Assembly (NCBI RefSeq): GCF_046233715.1
Contig: NZ_JBJNRJ010000005.1
Location: 1-64,000, forward strand
From: Trujillonella humicola
Lineage (GTDB): Bacteria; Actinomycetota; Actinomycetes; Mycobacteriales; Geodermatophilaceae
Direction: 5' to 3'
Length of the DNA stretch: 64,000 bases
Part shown: positions 16,217 to 24,466 of the stretch, piece by piece
Position numbering within the stretch: position 1 is the first letter of the stretch
How the letters are laid out: each line of letters opens with the position of its first letter
Made by a program: the position numbers and the translations under genes
Notes under the pieces: model-generated
The model's database searches: none
Seen by the model: the letters and a program-made list of their open reading frames with translations, nothing else
What the model was told of the DNA's origin: nothing

Positions 16217-17359
16217 TCACGCGGTGCCGCCCACCGGTGCGGCGGCGTGCGCCGGAGCCATCCGGCGGGCGCGCGCGATGAGCCGGCGGCAGCGCAGCTC
16301 CAGGACGACGACGGCGACGCCGAACAGCCGGAACTGCCGGTTCGTGGTCTGCCCGGCCAGGTAGCGGGCGTAGACCTGCTGGGCGATGACGGCGACCCGG
16401 AACAGCCCGAAGACCTCGTACCAGGCCCACTCCGCGCGGGTCACCCGCTGCCCGGTCCGGGCGCAGTAGCGGGCGACGACCTGCTCGCGGGTCAGCATCC
16501 CGGGCAGGTGGGTGGGCTGGCGCCGGAACGCCTGCAGCAGCCGGCCGTCGTCGGCCTGGATCCAGTACCCGAGGGAGCCGGCGAGGTCCATCAGCGGGTC
16601 GCCGACGGTGGCCAGCTCCCAGTCGAGCAGGCCGACCGGGCGGGTGGGGTCGGCCGGGTCGAGGACGACGTTGTCGAACCGGAAGTCGTTGTGCACCAGC
16701 GTGTGCCGCCGGTCGGCGGGCTGGTGGTCGGCCAGCCAGCGCATCACCGGCCCGAAGGTGCCGACGTTCCACGTCCGCGCCCGGCGGTAGCGGTCGCTCC
16801 AGTTCTCGACCTGGCGGCGCACGTAGCCCGGCCCCCGGCCCAGGTCGGCCAGTCCGGCCGCCTCGACGTCGACCGCGTGCAGGTCGGCCAGCAGGTCGAC
16901 CACGTTGCGGCACAGCGCGGCGACCTGCTCGCGGTCCAGCCGGACCCCGGGCGGGAGCTCCCTGCGCGGGATGGGCCCGGCGATCCGCCGCATGACGGAG
17001 AACGGTGTGCCGACGACGGTGGTGTCCTCGCACAGCGCCACGGTCCGCGGCACGGAGGGCAGGACCCGGCCCAGCGCGGTCTGGATGCGGTGCTCGCGCG
17101 CCACGTCGTGGGCGGAGCCGCGGTGCGTGCCCGTCGGTGGCCGGCGCAGGACCAGGTCGCCGTCCGGGTAGCGCAGCAGGTAGGTCGGGTTGGACACGCC
17201 GCCGGAGAACTGGCGGACCTCCGGCACGGCGGACAGGTCCACGCCGGCGCGCTCCGGGTCGGCGTGCGCCGCCAGCCAGGTGGCGACGGCGGGGACGTCG
17301 AAGGCGTCCTCCGCGCGGACGTCGCGGGCCCCGGCGGGATCGCCTCCGGGGACGGTCAC
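16217..17359 (-). CDS. Phosphotransferase family protein (APH/ACAD10-11 N-terminal type)
   Basis: 380 aa, protein-kinase-like fold. Seen: FSGGVSNPTYLLRY (nucleotide loop), DLVLRRPP (Lys/Arg region), catalytic loop LVHNDFRFDNVVLDP and metal-binding GLLDWELATVGDPLMDL. Known: this subgroup resembles the 4-hydroxyacyl phosphorylating part of ACAD10/11 and is common in actinobacteria near acyl-CoA or SDR genes. GTG start at 17357-17359 overlaps the stop of the upstream SDR gene (GTGA). Substrate not evident. Confidence 0.85.
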   Translation of the reverse strand: MTVPGGDPAGARDVRAEDAFDVPAVATWLAAHADPERAGVDLSAVPEVRQFSGGVSNPTYLLRYPDGDLVLRRPPTGTHRGSAHDVAREHRIQTALGRVLPSVPRTVALCEDTTVVGTPFSVMRRIAGPIPRRELPPGVRLDREQVAALCRNVVDLLADLHAVDVEAAGLADLGRGPGYVRRQVENWSDRYRRARTWNVGTFGPVMRWLADHQPADRRHTLVHNDFRFDNVVLDPADPTRPVGLLDWELATVGDPLMDLAGSLGYWIQADDGRLLQAFRRQPTHLPGMLTREQVVARYCARTGQRVTRAEWAWYEVFGLFRVAVIAQQVYARYLAGQTTNRQFRLFGVAVVVLELRCRRLIARARRMAPAHAAAPVGGTA

Positions 17360-18096
17360 GTGAGCCGCCGGACGACCGGCAGCGGGAGCACCCGCAGCAG
17401 GGCCGCGATCGGCACCCACGGCCAGGCCGGGACGTAGGCCTTCGTCCGACGGGCCTCGATCGCCGCCACCATCGCGCGCACGCCGGTCTCGGTGTCGACC
17501 ATGAAGCGGGTCGCCTGCTGCACGTGCTCGTTCATCTCCGAGCGGATGTAGCCCGGGTAGACCACCGACACGTCGACGCCGGGGATGCGCTCGGACCGCA
17601 GTCCCTCGGCGAGCGCGGCGACGCCGGCCTTGGTCGCGGCGTAGGTGGTCATCGACCGGCGCATGCCGCGCAGCGCCGACACCGAGGAGATCAGCACCAG
17701 GTGGCCGTGGCGCTGCCGGCGGAAGACCTCCAGTGCGGCCTCGCACTGGGCCAGCGCGCCGACGAAGTTGGTCATGGCGGTCTCGCGGTTGGCGTCGGCG
17801 CGGCCGGTGCCCAGCGGGGCGCCCTTGCCCAGGCCGGCGTTGACCACGACCCGGTCGAGTGTCCCGAACGAGTCGGCGAAGCGCGCGAAGACCGCCGGCA
17901 CGGCCCCGGCGTCGGTGACGTCGAGGGCGGCGGTCTCGACCCGCCGTCCGGTGCCGGCGCGGATCTCCGCGGCCAGGGCGTCGAGCCGGTCGGTGCGCCG
18001 CGCGCAGAGGGCCAGGTCGTGGCCGCCGGCGGCGAACTGGCGGGCCATCTCGGCGCCGAGGCCGGAACTGGCGCCGGTGACGAGGACGACGCTCAT
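17356..18096 (-). CDS. SDR-family oxidoreductase
   Basis: 246 aa classical short-chain dehydrogenase: TGASSGLGAEMARQFA (NADP-binding; CARRTD after strand 2 favours NADP), VVNAGLGKG, Ser in LISSVSA, and catalytic TYAATKAG (Tyr-x3-Lys). The C-terminus carries a hydrophobic stretch (WPWVPIAALLRVLPLPVVRRL) suggesting membrane association, as in many lipid-acting SDRs. It is the first gene of a two-gene unit with the phosphotransferase, so both may act on a lipid-like hydroxy or keto compound. Confidence 0.88.
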   Translation of the reverse strand: MSVVLVTGASSGLGAEMARQFAAGGHDLALCARRTDRLDALAAEIRAGTGRRVETAALDVTDAGAVPAVFARFADSFGTLDRVVVNAGLGKGAPLGTGRADANRETAMTNFVGALAQCEAALEVFRRQRHGHLVLISSVSALRGMRRSMTTYAATKAGVAALAEGLRSERIPGVDVSVVYPGYIRSEMNEHVQQATRFMVDTETGVRAMVAAIEARRTKAYVPAWPWVPIAALLRVLPLPVVRRLT

Positions 18097-18219
18097 GGTG
18101 CTCCTGTTCCGTTCGGGCCGGTCGGCGGTACCGGCCGGCGCGAGCGTAGGTGCGCACGCGGGCGCCTGCGGCCTCGGGTAGACAGGGGCCGTCCACCCCC
18201 GCCGAGCCGAGGAGTTCCC

Positions 18220-19191
18220 GTGCGCGCTGTCCAGATCCAGACCCTGGAGGGTCCCGAGGCGCTGCGCGTCGTCGAGGTCGACGAGCCCGCCACCGGCGGG
18301 GACCGGGTGGTCGTGGACGTGCACGCGGCCGGCGTCACGTTCCCCGAGGTGCTGCAGAGCCGCGGCGAGTACCAGATCAAGCCGGCGCTGCCGTTCGTGC
18401 CGGGCTCCGAGGTCGCCGGCGTCGTCCGGTACGCCCCGGAGGGCGCCGCCGTCCGCGCCGGCGACCGGGTCGCGGCGTTCCCGGGCACCGGCGGCTTCGC
18501 CGAGGTGGTCGCCGCCGACCCGCGGATGGTCTTCCCGCTGCCGGAGAACCTGTCCTTCGCGCAGGGGGCGGCGCTGCCCATGAACTACCTGACCGTGCAC
18601 TTCGGGCTCACCCGCCGCGGCGGGCTGCGCGCGGGGGACAGCGTCCTGGTGCACGGCGCCGCCGGCGGCGTCGGGACGGCGGCCGTGCAGCTGGCCGCGG
18701 CCCTCGGCGCGCGGGTGATCGCGGTGACCTCGTCGGAGGAGAAGGCCGCGACCGCCCGGGCCGCCGGCGCGTCGGACGTCGTCCTCGCCGACGGATTCCG
18801 CGAGCAGGTCTCGGAGCTGACCGGCGGGAAGGGCGTCGACATCGTCGTCGACCCCGTCGGCGGCGACCGGTTCACCGACTCGCTGCGCGGCCTCGCCGTC
18901 GAGGGGCGGCTGCTCGTCATCGGCTTCACGGGCGGGGAGATCCCCACGGTGAAGGTCAACCGGCTGCTGCTCAACAACATCTCGGTCGTCGGCGTCGGCT
19001 GGGGCGCCTTCTGGACGCGCGCCGGCGTGGAGTACCTGCAGGAGCAGTGGGCCGACCTGCTGCCGCTGATGGAGGCGGGCCGGCTCGACCCCGTCCTCGG
19101 CACCGCGTACCCGCTGGAGGAGGCGGCGCAGGCGCTGCTCGAGCTCGACCGGCGCCGGGCCCGCGGAAAGGTCCTGCTCGCCGTCCGCTGA
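18220..19191 (+). CDS. NADPH:quinone oxidoreductase-like, MDR family
   Basis: 323 aa zinc-free medium-chain reductase. GroES-like N-terminal half (VDVHAAGVTFPEVLQSRG, PFVPGSEVAGVV), then Rossmann motif VLVHGAAGGVGTAAVQLA, and TGGKGVDIVVDPVGGDRF; C-terminal YPLEEAAQALLELDRRRARGKVLL. These are the features of the QorA family. GTG at 18220 follows GAGGAG. Divergent from the SDR/phosphotransferase pair. Confidence 0.9.
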   Translation: MRAVQIQTLEGPEALRVVEVDEPATGGDRVVVDVHAAGVTFPEVLQSRGEYQIKPALPFVPGSEVAGVVRYAPEGAAVRAGDRVAAFPGTGGFAEVVAADPRMVFPLPENLSFAQGAALPMNYLTVHFGLTRRGGLRAGDSVLVHGAAGGVGTAAVQLAAALGARVIAVTSSEEKAATARAAGASDVVLADGFREQVSELTGGKGVDIVVDPVGGDRFTDSLRGLAVEGRLLVIGFTGGEIPTVKVNRLLLNNISVVGVGWGAFWTRAGVEYLQEQWADLLPLMEAGRLDPVLGTAYPLEEAAQALLELDRRRARGKVLLAVR

Positions 19192-19258
19192 GCACGGGCC
19201 CCGCGGGCCGGGGACGGCGTCCCCCCGGCCGTTCACCTCCGTGCGGTACACCTTCGGC

Positions 19259-20872
19259 ATGCCTGCTGTTCACCCGGGTGCCGAGAAGAGGTACACCGCC
19301 GACGACGCCTTCCGGCTCCCGTCGCTGCTGGAGCTGGTCCCGCGCGGGGACGACGGGGCGCCGGCGGGTGCCGGTGGCCCGGTCGCCGAGGGCGAGCCGG
19401 TGCACCAGCAGCTCGTGACCACCTGCTTCGACACCGCGGACCTGCGCCTGACCGCCGCCGGCCTCGCGCTGCTGCGGCGCACGGGCGGGGACCACGCCGG
19501 CTGGCACCTGGAGGTCCCGGCTGCCGGCGGATCCGACGGCCGGTCCGACGTCCGGTTGCCCCTGGGCCGGGCGTGGCGCACCGTGCCGCAGACGCTGCGG
19601 CGGATGGTCCGCGCGCACAGCCGGGGAGAGCTGCTGACCCCGGTCGCCGAGATCACCACCGACCGGGTGCTGCGCCGGCTGGTGGACGCCACGGGGCAGG
19701 TCCTCGCCGAGGTGGCCGACGACCGGGTGACGGCCCGCCGCCTGGTCCCGGCCGGGGACGACGACCTCCCCGGCGCCGCCCGGTCCTGGCGGCAGATCGA
19801 GGTCGGTTCCGCCGAGGGCGGGGCGGGCCTGCTCGAGGCGGTCGACGCGCGGCTGCGGGAGCAGGGGCTGGCCGAGGCCCGCGGCTCCGCCGCGTTCGCC
19901 GGGCTGCTGGTCGACGCGCGGTCCGGGGACGAGCGGAAGGGCAAGGGCAAGGGCAAGGGCAGCGGTGAGGAGAAGGGCAGGGGCGGGCTGACGCCGCGGT
20001 CGGCGGCCGGCGACGTCGTCCTGGCGCACCTGCGCGAGCAGGTCGACCAGGTCCGCGCCCAGGACCTGCCGGTACGGCTGGACGCCGCCGACAGCGTGCA
20101 CCGGATGCGCGTGGCCACCCGGCGGCTGCGCAGCGCGCTGACGACGTACAAGCCGCTGTTCGACGCCGACGTCGTCCGGCCGCTGCGCGGGGAGCTCAAG
20201 TGGCTGGCCGCGGAGCTGGGCGCCGCGCGGGACGCCGAGGTCCTGCGCGACCGCGTCGCCGCGACCGTGGACGGTGACGGAGCGGTCGACGCCGCCGCGT
20301 CCGGCCAGGCGGTCGAGGAACTGGACGACGTCTACCGGGAGGCGCACGACGAGGTCCTCGCCGCGCTGGACGGCGAGCGGTACCACCAGCTCCTGCGCGA
20401 CCTCGACGCACTCGTGACGGCTCCGCCGGTCACCCCCCGCGCCCGGCGGCGCGCCGGCAGGGTGCTGCCGCGGCTGGTGGGCCGCAGCTACACCGCCGTC
20501 CGCCGGCTCGTCGACGAGGCCGGGGCCCGGCCGGCCGGGCCGGAGCGGGAGGAGCTGCTGCACGACGCGCGCAAGGCCGCCAAGGCGGCCCGCTACGCCG
20601 GCGAGTCGGTGTCCGGGGTCTTCGGGGCCGACGCCGCGGCGTTCGCCCGCGCCATGGAGGACGTGCAGGAGGCGCTGGGCGAGCACCAGGACTCGGTGCT
20701 GACGCGGGAGCGGCTGCGCTCGCTGGGGCTCTCGGCGACCTCCACCGAGGCGGCGTTCCTCTACGGGCGGTTGCACGCGCTCGAGGAGGCCAAGGCGGAG
20801 CGGTCCCGCGACCGCTTCGACGAGGCCTGGCGGGCCGCGGGGCGCAAGCGGCTGCACCGCTGGACGCGCTGA
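19259..20872 (+). CDS. CYTH and CHAD domain protein
   Basis: 537 aa. The N-terminal CYTH (triphosphate tunnel) domain has KRYTADDAFRLPSL, the TCFDTADLRLTAAGLALLRR segment and WHLEVP in place of the usual acidic-basic tunnel motif. A low-complexity linker with four Lys-Gly repeats follows. The CHAD domain (about 250-530) shows helices with conserved His/Arg (DSVHRMRVATRRLRSAL, LLHDARKAAKAARYAGE, LGEHQDSVLTRERL). Known: CHAD binds polyphosphate and CYTH can hydrolyse triphosphate or polyphosphate. ATG at 19259 chosen because TACACC lies 6 nt upstream; GTG at 19241 is an alternative. Confidence 0.9.
   Translation: MPAVHPGAEKRYTADDAFRLPSLLELVPRGDDGAPAGAGGPVAEGEPVHQQLVTTCFDTADLRLTAAGLALLRRTGGDHAGWHLEVPAAGGSDGRSDVRLPLGRAWRTVPQTLRRMVRAHSRGELLTPVAEITTDRVLRRLVDATGQVLAEVADDRVTARRLVPAGDDDLPGAARSWRQIEVGSAEGGAGLLEAVDARLREQGLAEARGSAAFAGLLVDARSGDERKGKGKGKGSGEEKGRGGLTPRSAAGDVVLAHLREQVDQVRAQDLPVRLDAADSVHRMRVATRRLRSALTTYKPLFDADVVRPLRGELKWLAAELGAARDAEVLRDRVAATVDGDGAVDAAASGQAVEELDDVYREAHDEVLAALDGERYHQLLRDLDALVTAPPVTPRARRRAGRVLPRLVGRSYTAVRRLVDEAGARPAGPEREELLHDARKAAKAARYAGESVSGVFGADAAAFARAMEDVQEALGEHQDSVLTRERLRSLGLSATSTEAAFLYGRLHALEEAKAERSRDRFDEAWRAAGRKRLHRWTR
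19937..19960 (+). repeat. Hexanucleotide tandem repeat inside the CYTH-CHAD gene
   Basis: Four perfect copies of AAGGGC, coding four Lys-Gly pairs in the linker between the CYTH and CHAD domains. Being 6 bp long, copy-number change keeps the frame, so linker length could vary between strains. Confidence 0.8.
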
Positions 20873-21016
20873 CCCGACGGCGCGGGAGCTCCGGCCGCTC
20901 GCCATCCCGGCGCTCCGCGGAGCGGGAGGTGGACACATCGGCGCTCGCGTCCGGGACGCGGCGTCGGGGACGCTCGGCGGCGCCCCGCCCGCGGAGAGCA
21001 CGCCCCGAGGAGATCC

Positions 21017-22459
21017 ATGACCACGCCGACCACTCCCTACTGGGTCGCCGGCCGTCCGGCGACCGGCACCGAGGTGCTCGAGGTCCGCTCGCCGCACGAC
21101 GGAGCCCTCGCCGGGCGGACCACGAACGCGACGGCGGAGGACGTCGAGGCCGCCGTCGCCGCTGCCGACCGGGTGCGGGCGCAGGCGGCCGCGGCACCGG
21201 CGCACGTGCGGGCCGCTGCCCTCGACCACGTGTCCCGCCGGCTGGCCGAGCGCGGCGACGAGGTGGCGGCGCTCATCACCGCGGAGTCGGGGAAGCCGCT
21301 CAAGTGGGCCCGGATCGAGGCCGCGCGCGCGGTGTCGACCTTCCGCTGGGGCGCCGAGGAGGCCCGCCGCTGGTCGGGCACCCTGCAGCGGCTGGATACC
21401 GACCCGGCCGCGACGGGGCGGATGGCCCTGGTGCGGCGCGTACCCCGCGGGCCGGTGCTCGGCATCGCGCCCTTCAACTTCCCGCTGAACCTGGTCGCGC
21501 ACAAGGTGGCGCCGGCGGTCGCGGTCGGGGCGCCGATCGTGCTCAAGCCGGCGCCGGCCACGCCGCTGTCGGCGCTGCTGCTCGGCGAGCTGCTCGCCGA
21601 GACCGACCTCCCCGCCGGGTCCTGGTCGGTGCTGCCGGTGCCGAACGAGACCGCCGCCGAGCTGGTCCGCGACCCGCGGCTGCCCGTCGTCTCGTTCACC
21701 GGTTCGGTGCCGGTCGGCTGGTCGATCCGGGAGTCCGCGCCGCGCAAGCACGTCACCCTGGAGCTCGGCGGCAACGCCGCGGCGGTCGTCGCCCCCGACC
21801 AGGACGAGGCGGCGCTGGACTGGGCGGCGTCGCGGATCGCCACCTTCGCCATGTACCAGGCCGGCCAGTCGTGCGTGTCGGTGCAGCGGGTGCTCGCCCA
21901 CCGCGACGTCGCCGCCGCGCTCACCGACCGCGTGGTGAAGGCGGTCGGGGAGCTGGTCACCGGGGACCCGGCCGACGAGGCGACCGACGTCGGCCCGCTG
22001 ATCGATGAGCAGGCCGCCCGCCGGGTGGAGGACTGGGTGCAGGAGGCGGTGTCCGCCGGCGCCCGCCTGCTCGCCGGGGGCACCCGCGACGGCGCCTCCT
22101 ACGCGCCGACCGTGCTGGCCGACGTGCCGGCCGACGCGAGGGTGTCGTGCGAGGAGGTGTTCGGGCCGGTCGTCGTCCTCGACACGGTCGACTCCGTCGA
22201 CGAGGCCTTCGCCCGGGTGAACGACAGCCGCTTCGGCCTGCAGGCCGGGGTCTTCACCCGCGACCTGCAGCTGGCCTTCCGGGCGGCGCAGGAGCTCGAG
22301 GTCGGGGGAGTCGTCGTCGGCGACGTGCCCAGCTTCCGCGCCGACCAGATGCCCTACGGCGGGGTCAAGGACTCCGGCACCGGGCGCGAGGGCGTGCACG
22401 CCGCGATGGAGGACCTCACCGAGGAGCGGGTGCTCGTCCTGACCGGCGTCGCGGTCTGA
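21017..22459 (+). CDS. NAD(P)-dependent aldehyde dehydrogenase
   Basis: 480 aa. Cofactor region APFNFPLNLVAHKVAPAVAVG and LKPAPATPLSA, FTGSVPVG, catalytic Glu in LELGGNAA, catalytic Cys in AGQSCVSVQR, and EEVFGPVVV. The sequence resembles aldehyde dehydrogenases acting on semialdehydes or phosphonoacetaldehyde-type substrates more than betaine aldehyde enzymes. ATG after GAGGAGATCC. In this neighbourhood succinate semialdehyde from GABA transamination is a possible substrate; that is inference. It is convergent with a second aldehyde dehydrogenase. Confidence 0.88.
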   Translation: MTTPTTPYWVAGRPATGTEVLEVRSPHDGALAGRTTNATAEDVEAAVAAADRVRAQAAAAPAHVRAAALDHVSRRLAERGDEVAALITAESGKPLKWARIEAARAVSTFRWGAEEARRWSGTLQRLDTDPAATGRMALVRRVPRGPVLGIAPFNFPLNLVAHKVAPAVAVGAPIVLKPAPATPLSALLLGELLAETDLPAGSWSVLPVPNETAAELVRDPRLPVVSFTGSVPVGWSIRESAPRKHVTLELGGNAAAVVAPDQDEAALDWAASRIATFAMYQAGQSCVSVQRVLAHRDVAAALTDRVVKAVGELVTGDPADEATDVGPLIDEQAARRVEDWVQEAVSAGARLLAGGTRDGASYAPTVLADVPADARVSCEEVFGPVVVLDTVDSVDEAFARVNDSRFGLQAGVFTRDLQLAFRAAQELEVGGVVVGDVPSFRADQMPYGGVKDSGTGREGVHAAMEDLTEERVLVLTGVAV

Positions 22460-22503
22460 GCTCCCCGGCCGCGCGGGGCGATCGCCCGCGGCCGGGATGC
22501 AGC

Positions 22504-22533
22504 GAGGCCCCGGTCCGTCCGGACCGGGGCCTC
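22504..22533. terminator. Bidirectional terminator between two aldehyde dehydrogenase genes
   Basis: GAGGCCCCGGTCC (22504-22516) pairs perfectly with GGACCGGGGCCTC (22521-22533), 4-nt loop. It sits between convergent stops at 22459 and 22545. Confidence 0.85.
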
Positions 22534-22544
22534 GTCGCGCGTGA

Positions 22545-23990
22545 TCAGCTCTCGATGTTGGCCATGACGTGCTTGACCCGGGTGTAGTCCTCCAGGCCGT
22601 ACAGCGAGAGGTCCTTGCCGTAGCCGGAGTGCTTGAACCCGCCGTGCGGCATCTCGGCGACGAGCGGGATGTGGGTGTTGATCCACACGCACCCGAAGTC
22701 CAGCCGCTTGCTCATCCGCATCGCGCGGCCGAAGTCCTTGGTCCAGACGCTGGAGGCCAGACCCAGCTCCACGCCGTTGGCCCAGCGGACGGCCTCGTCC
22801 TCGTCGGTGAAGCGCTGCACCGTGATGACCGGGCCGAAGATCTCCTTCTGCACCATCTCGTCGTCCTGCCGCAGCCCGGCGACCACGGTCGGCTCGACGT
22901 AGAACCCGCGGTCGCCCTGGCGGTGGCCGCCGGCGGTGACCTCGACGTGGCCCGGCGCCCGGTCGAGGAAGCCGGTCACGTGGGCGAGCTGGTTGGCGTT
23001 GTTCACCGGCGGGACCATCGCGTCCTCGTCGGCTGCGCCGTTGGCGTAGGTGGTGGCGGTGCCGCGAGCCTGCTCGCTCAGCGCGGCGACGAAGTCGTCG
23101 TGGATCCCCGGGCCGGCGAGCACCCGGGAGGCGGCGGTGCAGTCCTGCCCGGCGTTGAAGTACCCGGAGACGGCGATCGCCTCCGCGGCGGCCTCCAGGT
23201 CGGCGTCGTCGAACACCACGACCGGCGCCTTGCCGCCCAGCTCCAGGTGCACCCGCTTGACGTCCTTGGCCGCCGATCCGGCGACCTCCATGCCCGCGCG
23301 CACCGAGCCGGTGATCGCCACCAGCTGCGGGGTGGGGTGCTCGACCAGCGCGCGGCCGGTGTCCCGGTCGCCGCAGACGACGTTGAGCACCCCGGCCGGG
23401 AAGGCCTCCGCGGCCAGCTCCGCCAGCCGCAGCGTGCTCACCGGGGTGGTGTCCGACGGCTTGAGGACGACGGTGTTCCCGGCGGCGAGGGCCGGTGCGA
23501 TCTTCCAGACGGCCATCATCATCGGGTAGTTCCAGGGCGTGACCTGCCCGACGACCCCGATCGGCTCGCGGCGGATCCACGAGGTGTGCCCGGCCATGTA
23601 CTCCGCGGCCGCCTTGCCCTCCAGCGTGCGGGCGGCGCCGGCGAAGAAGCGGATCTGGTCCACCATCGGCGGGATCTCCTCGCTGGCGGTCAGCGCCAGC
23701 GGCTTGCCGGTGTTCTGGCTCTCCAGCCGGATCAGCTCGTCGGCGTTCTCCTCGACGAGGTCGGCGAGCTTCAGCAGCGCGCGCTGCCGCTCCGACGGCG
23801 TGGTGTCCCGCCAGGTCTCGAAGGCGTCGGCGGCGACGCGGTAGGCGCGGTCGACGTCCTCCGGGCCCGACACGGGCGCCGAGGCGAACACCTCGCCCGT
23901 CGAGGGGTCGACCAAATCCATGCGGCGGCCGTCGGCGGTGTCGACCGCCTCGCCTCCGACGAAGTTGCGCAGCTCGGGCTTGTCGCTCAT
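22545..23990 (-). CDS. Gamma-aminobutyraldehyde dehydrogenase
   Basis: 481 aa. MDLVDPSTGEVFA start, VTPWNYPMMMAVWKIAPALAAG cofactor region, ITGSVRAG, catalytic Glu in HLELGGKAPVVVFDDAD, catalytic Cys in FNAGQDCTAASR, KEIFGPVITVQRF, and C-terminal GGFKHSGYGKDLSLYGLEDYTRVKHVM. The FNAGQDCTAASR motif and C-terminus are characteristic of the PatD/Prr group that oxidises 4-aminobutanal to GABA in putrescine breakdown. ATG at 23988-23990. Gap to the upstream hypothetical gene at 24098 is about 107 bp, so it may be in the same transcript as the FAD oxidase operon. Confidence 0.88.
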   Translation of the reverse strand: MSDKPELRNFVGGEAVDTADGRRMDLVDPSTGEVFASAPVSGPEDVDRAYRVAADAFETWRDTTPSERQRALLKLADLVEENADELIRLESQNTGKPLALTASEEIPPMVDQIRFFAGAARTLEGKAAAEYMAGHTSWIRREPIGVVGQVTPWNYPMMMAVWKIAPALAAGNTVVLKPSDTTPVSTLRLAELAAEAFPAGVLNVVCGDRDTGRALVEHPTPQLVAITGSVRAGMEVAGSAAKDVKRVHLELGGKAPVVVFDDADLEAAAEAIAVSGYFNAGQDCTAASRVLAGPGIHDDFVAALSEQARGTATTYANGAADEDAMVPPVNNANQLAHVTGFLDRAPGHVEVTAGGHRQGDRGFYVEPTVVAGLRQDDEMVQKEIFGPVITVQRFTDEDEAVRWANGVELGLASSVWTKDFGRAMRMSKRLDFGCVWINTHIPLVAEMPHGGFKHSGYGKDLSLYGLEDYTRVKHVMANIES

Positions 23991-24097
23991 GGGTTCCCTC
24001 TCGCCTCGGGGTCCGTGCGCGGCGCACGGGGGACGGGTCCGGCGACGCGCCGGCCGGGAGCGCCGTGCGGCGGCTCCCGGCCGGGTGGTCGCGGTCG

Positions 24098-24466
24098 TTA
24101 CAGGGGTGGGGGTGTCGGCGCGCTCTCCCGCTCGACCTCGGCGAGGATCTCCGAGCCCGTGACCACCTTCTCAGCGAAGTGCCGGTGCATCCAGGCCAGG
24201 TGGTCGTGCCGGCTGCGCATGATCCGCAGCGTGTCCCAGTTGGGGAACACCTGCTGGAGCACGTGCACCTCCATCAGCCGCGGATCGACCTCGAAGACGT
24301 GCTCGAACGTCGTCTGCGCCACCTCGCTGACCCGCTGGGCCGGCGGCGGGGTGTGCTGCTCGGCGAAGCGGTACGGCGCTGTGGCGGCCGGGGCGGAGTC
24401 GTGGCCGGGCTCGCCGGACACCATCTCCCCGGCGTCGTGCTGCGGGCCGGCGTCAACGTCCCTCAT
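24098..24466 (-). CDS. Hypothetical protein in the FAD-oxidase operon, 122 aa
   Basis: I do not recognise a family. The N-terminal third is disordered-looking (Ala/Pro/Gly/Asp); the rest is helical with TTFEHVFEVDPRLMEVHVLQQVFPNWDTLR and several His (MRSRHDHLAWMHRHFAEK). No Cys or membrane segment. Its start overlaps the end of the FAD oxidase gene by 14 bp, so it is translationally coupled and probably an accessory of that oxidase. Confidence 0.65.
   Translation of the reverse strand: MRDVDAGPQHDAGEMVSGEPGHDSAPAATAPYRFAEQHTPPPAQRVSEVAQTTFEHVFEVDPRLMEVHVLQQVFPNWDTLRIMRSRHDHLAWMHRHFAEKVVTGSEILAEVERESAPTPPPL

Noticed and set aside
19921..19990. Tandem repeats in the CYTH-CHAD gene or the poly-Gly run as a CRISPR or satellite array
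   Set aside because: Unit length is 3-6 bp, inside coding frames, no spacers.
21017..22459. Assignment of the aldehyde dehydrogenase as BoxD (3,4-dehydroadipyl-CoA semialdehyde dehydrogenase)
   Set aside because: It lies about 22 kb from the nearest box gene, is shorter than known BoxD proteins, and nothing in it points to a CoA-ester substrate; GABA-pathway context is closer.
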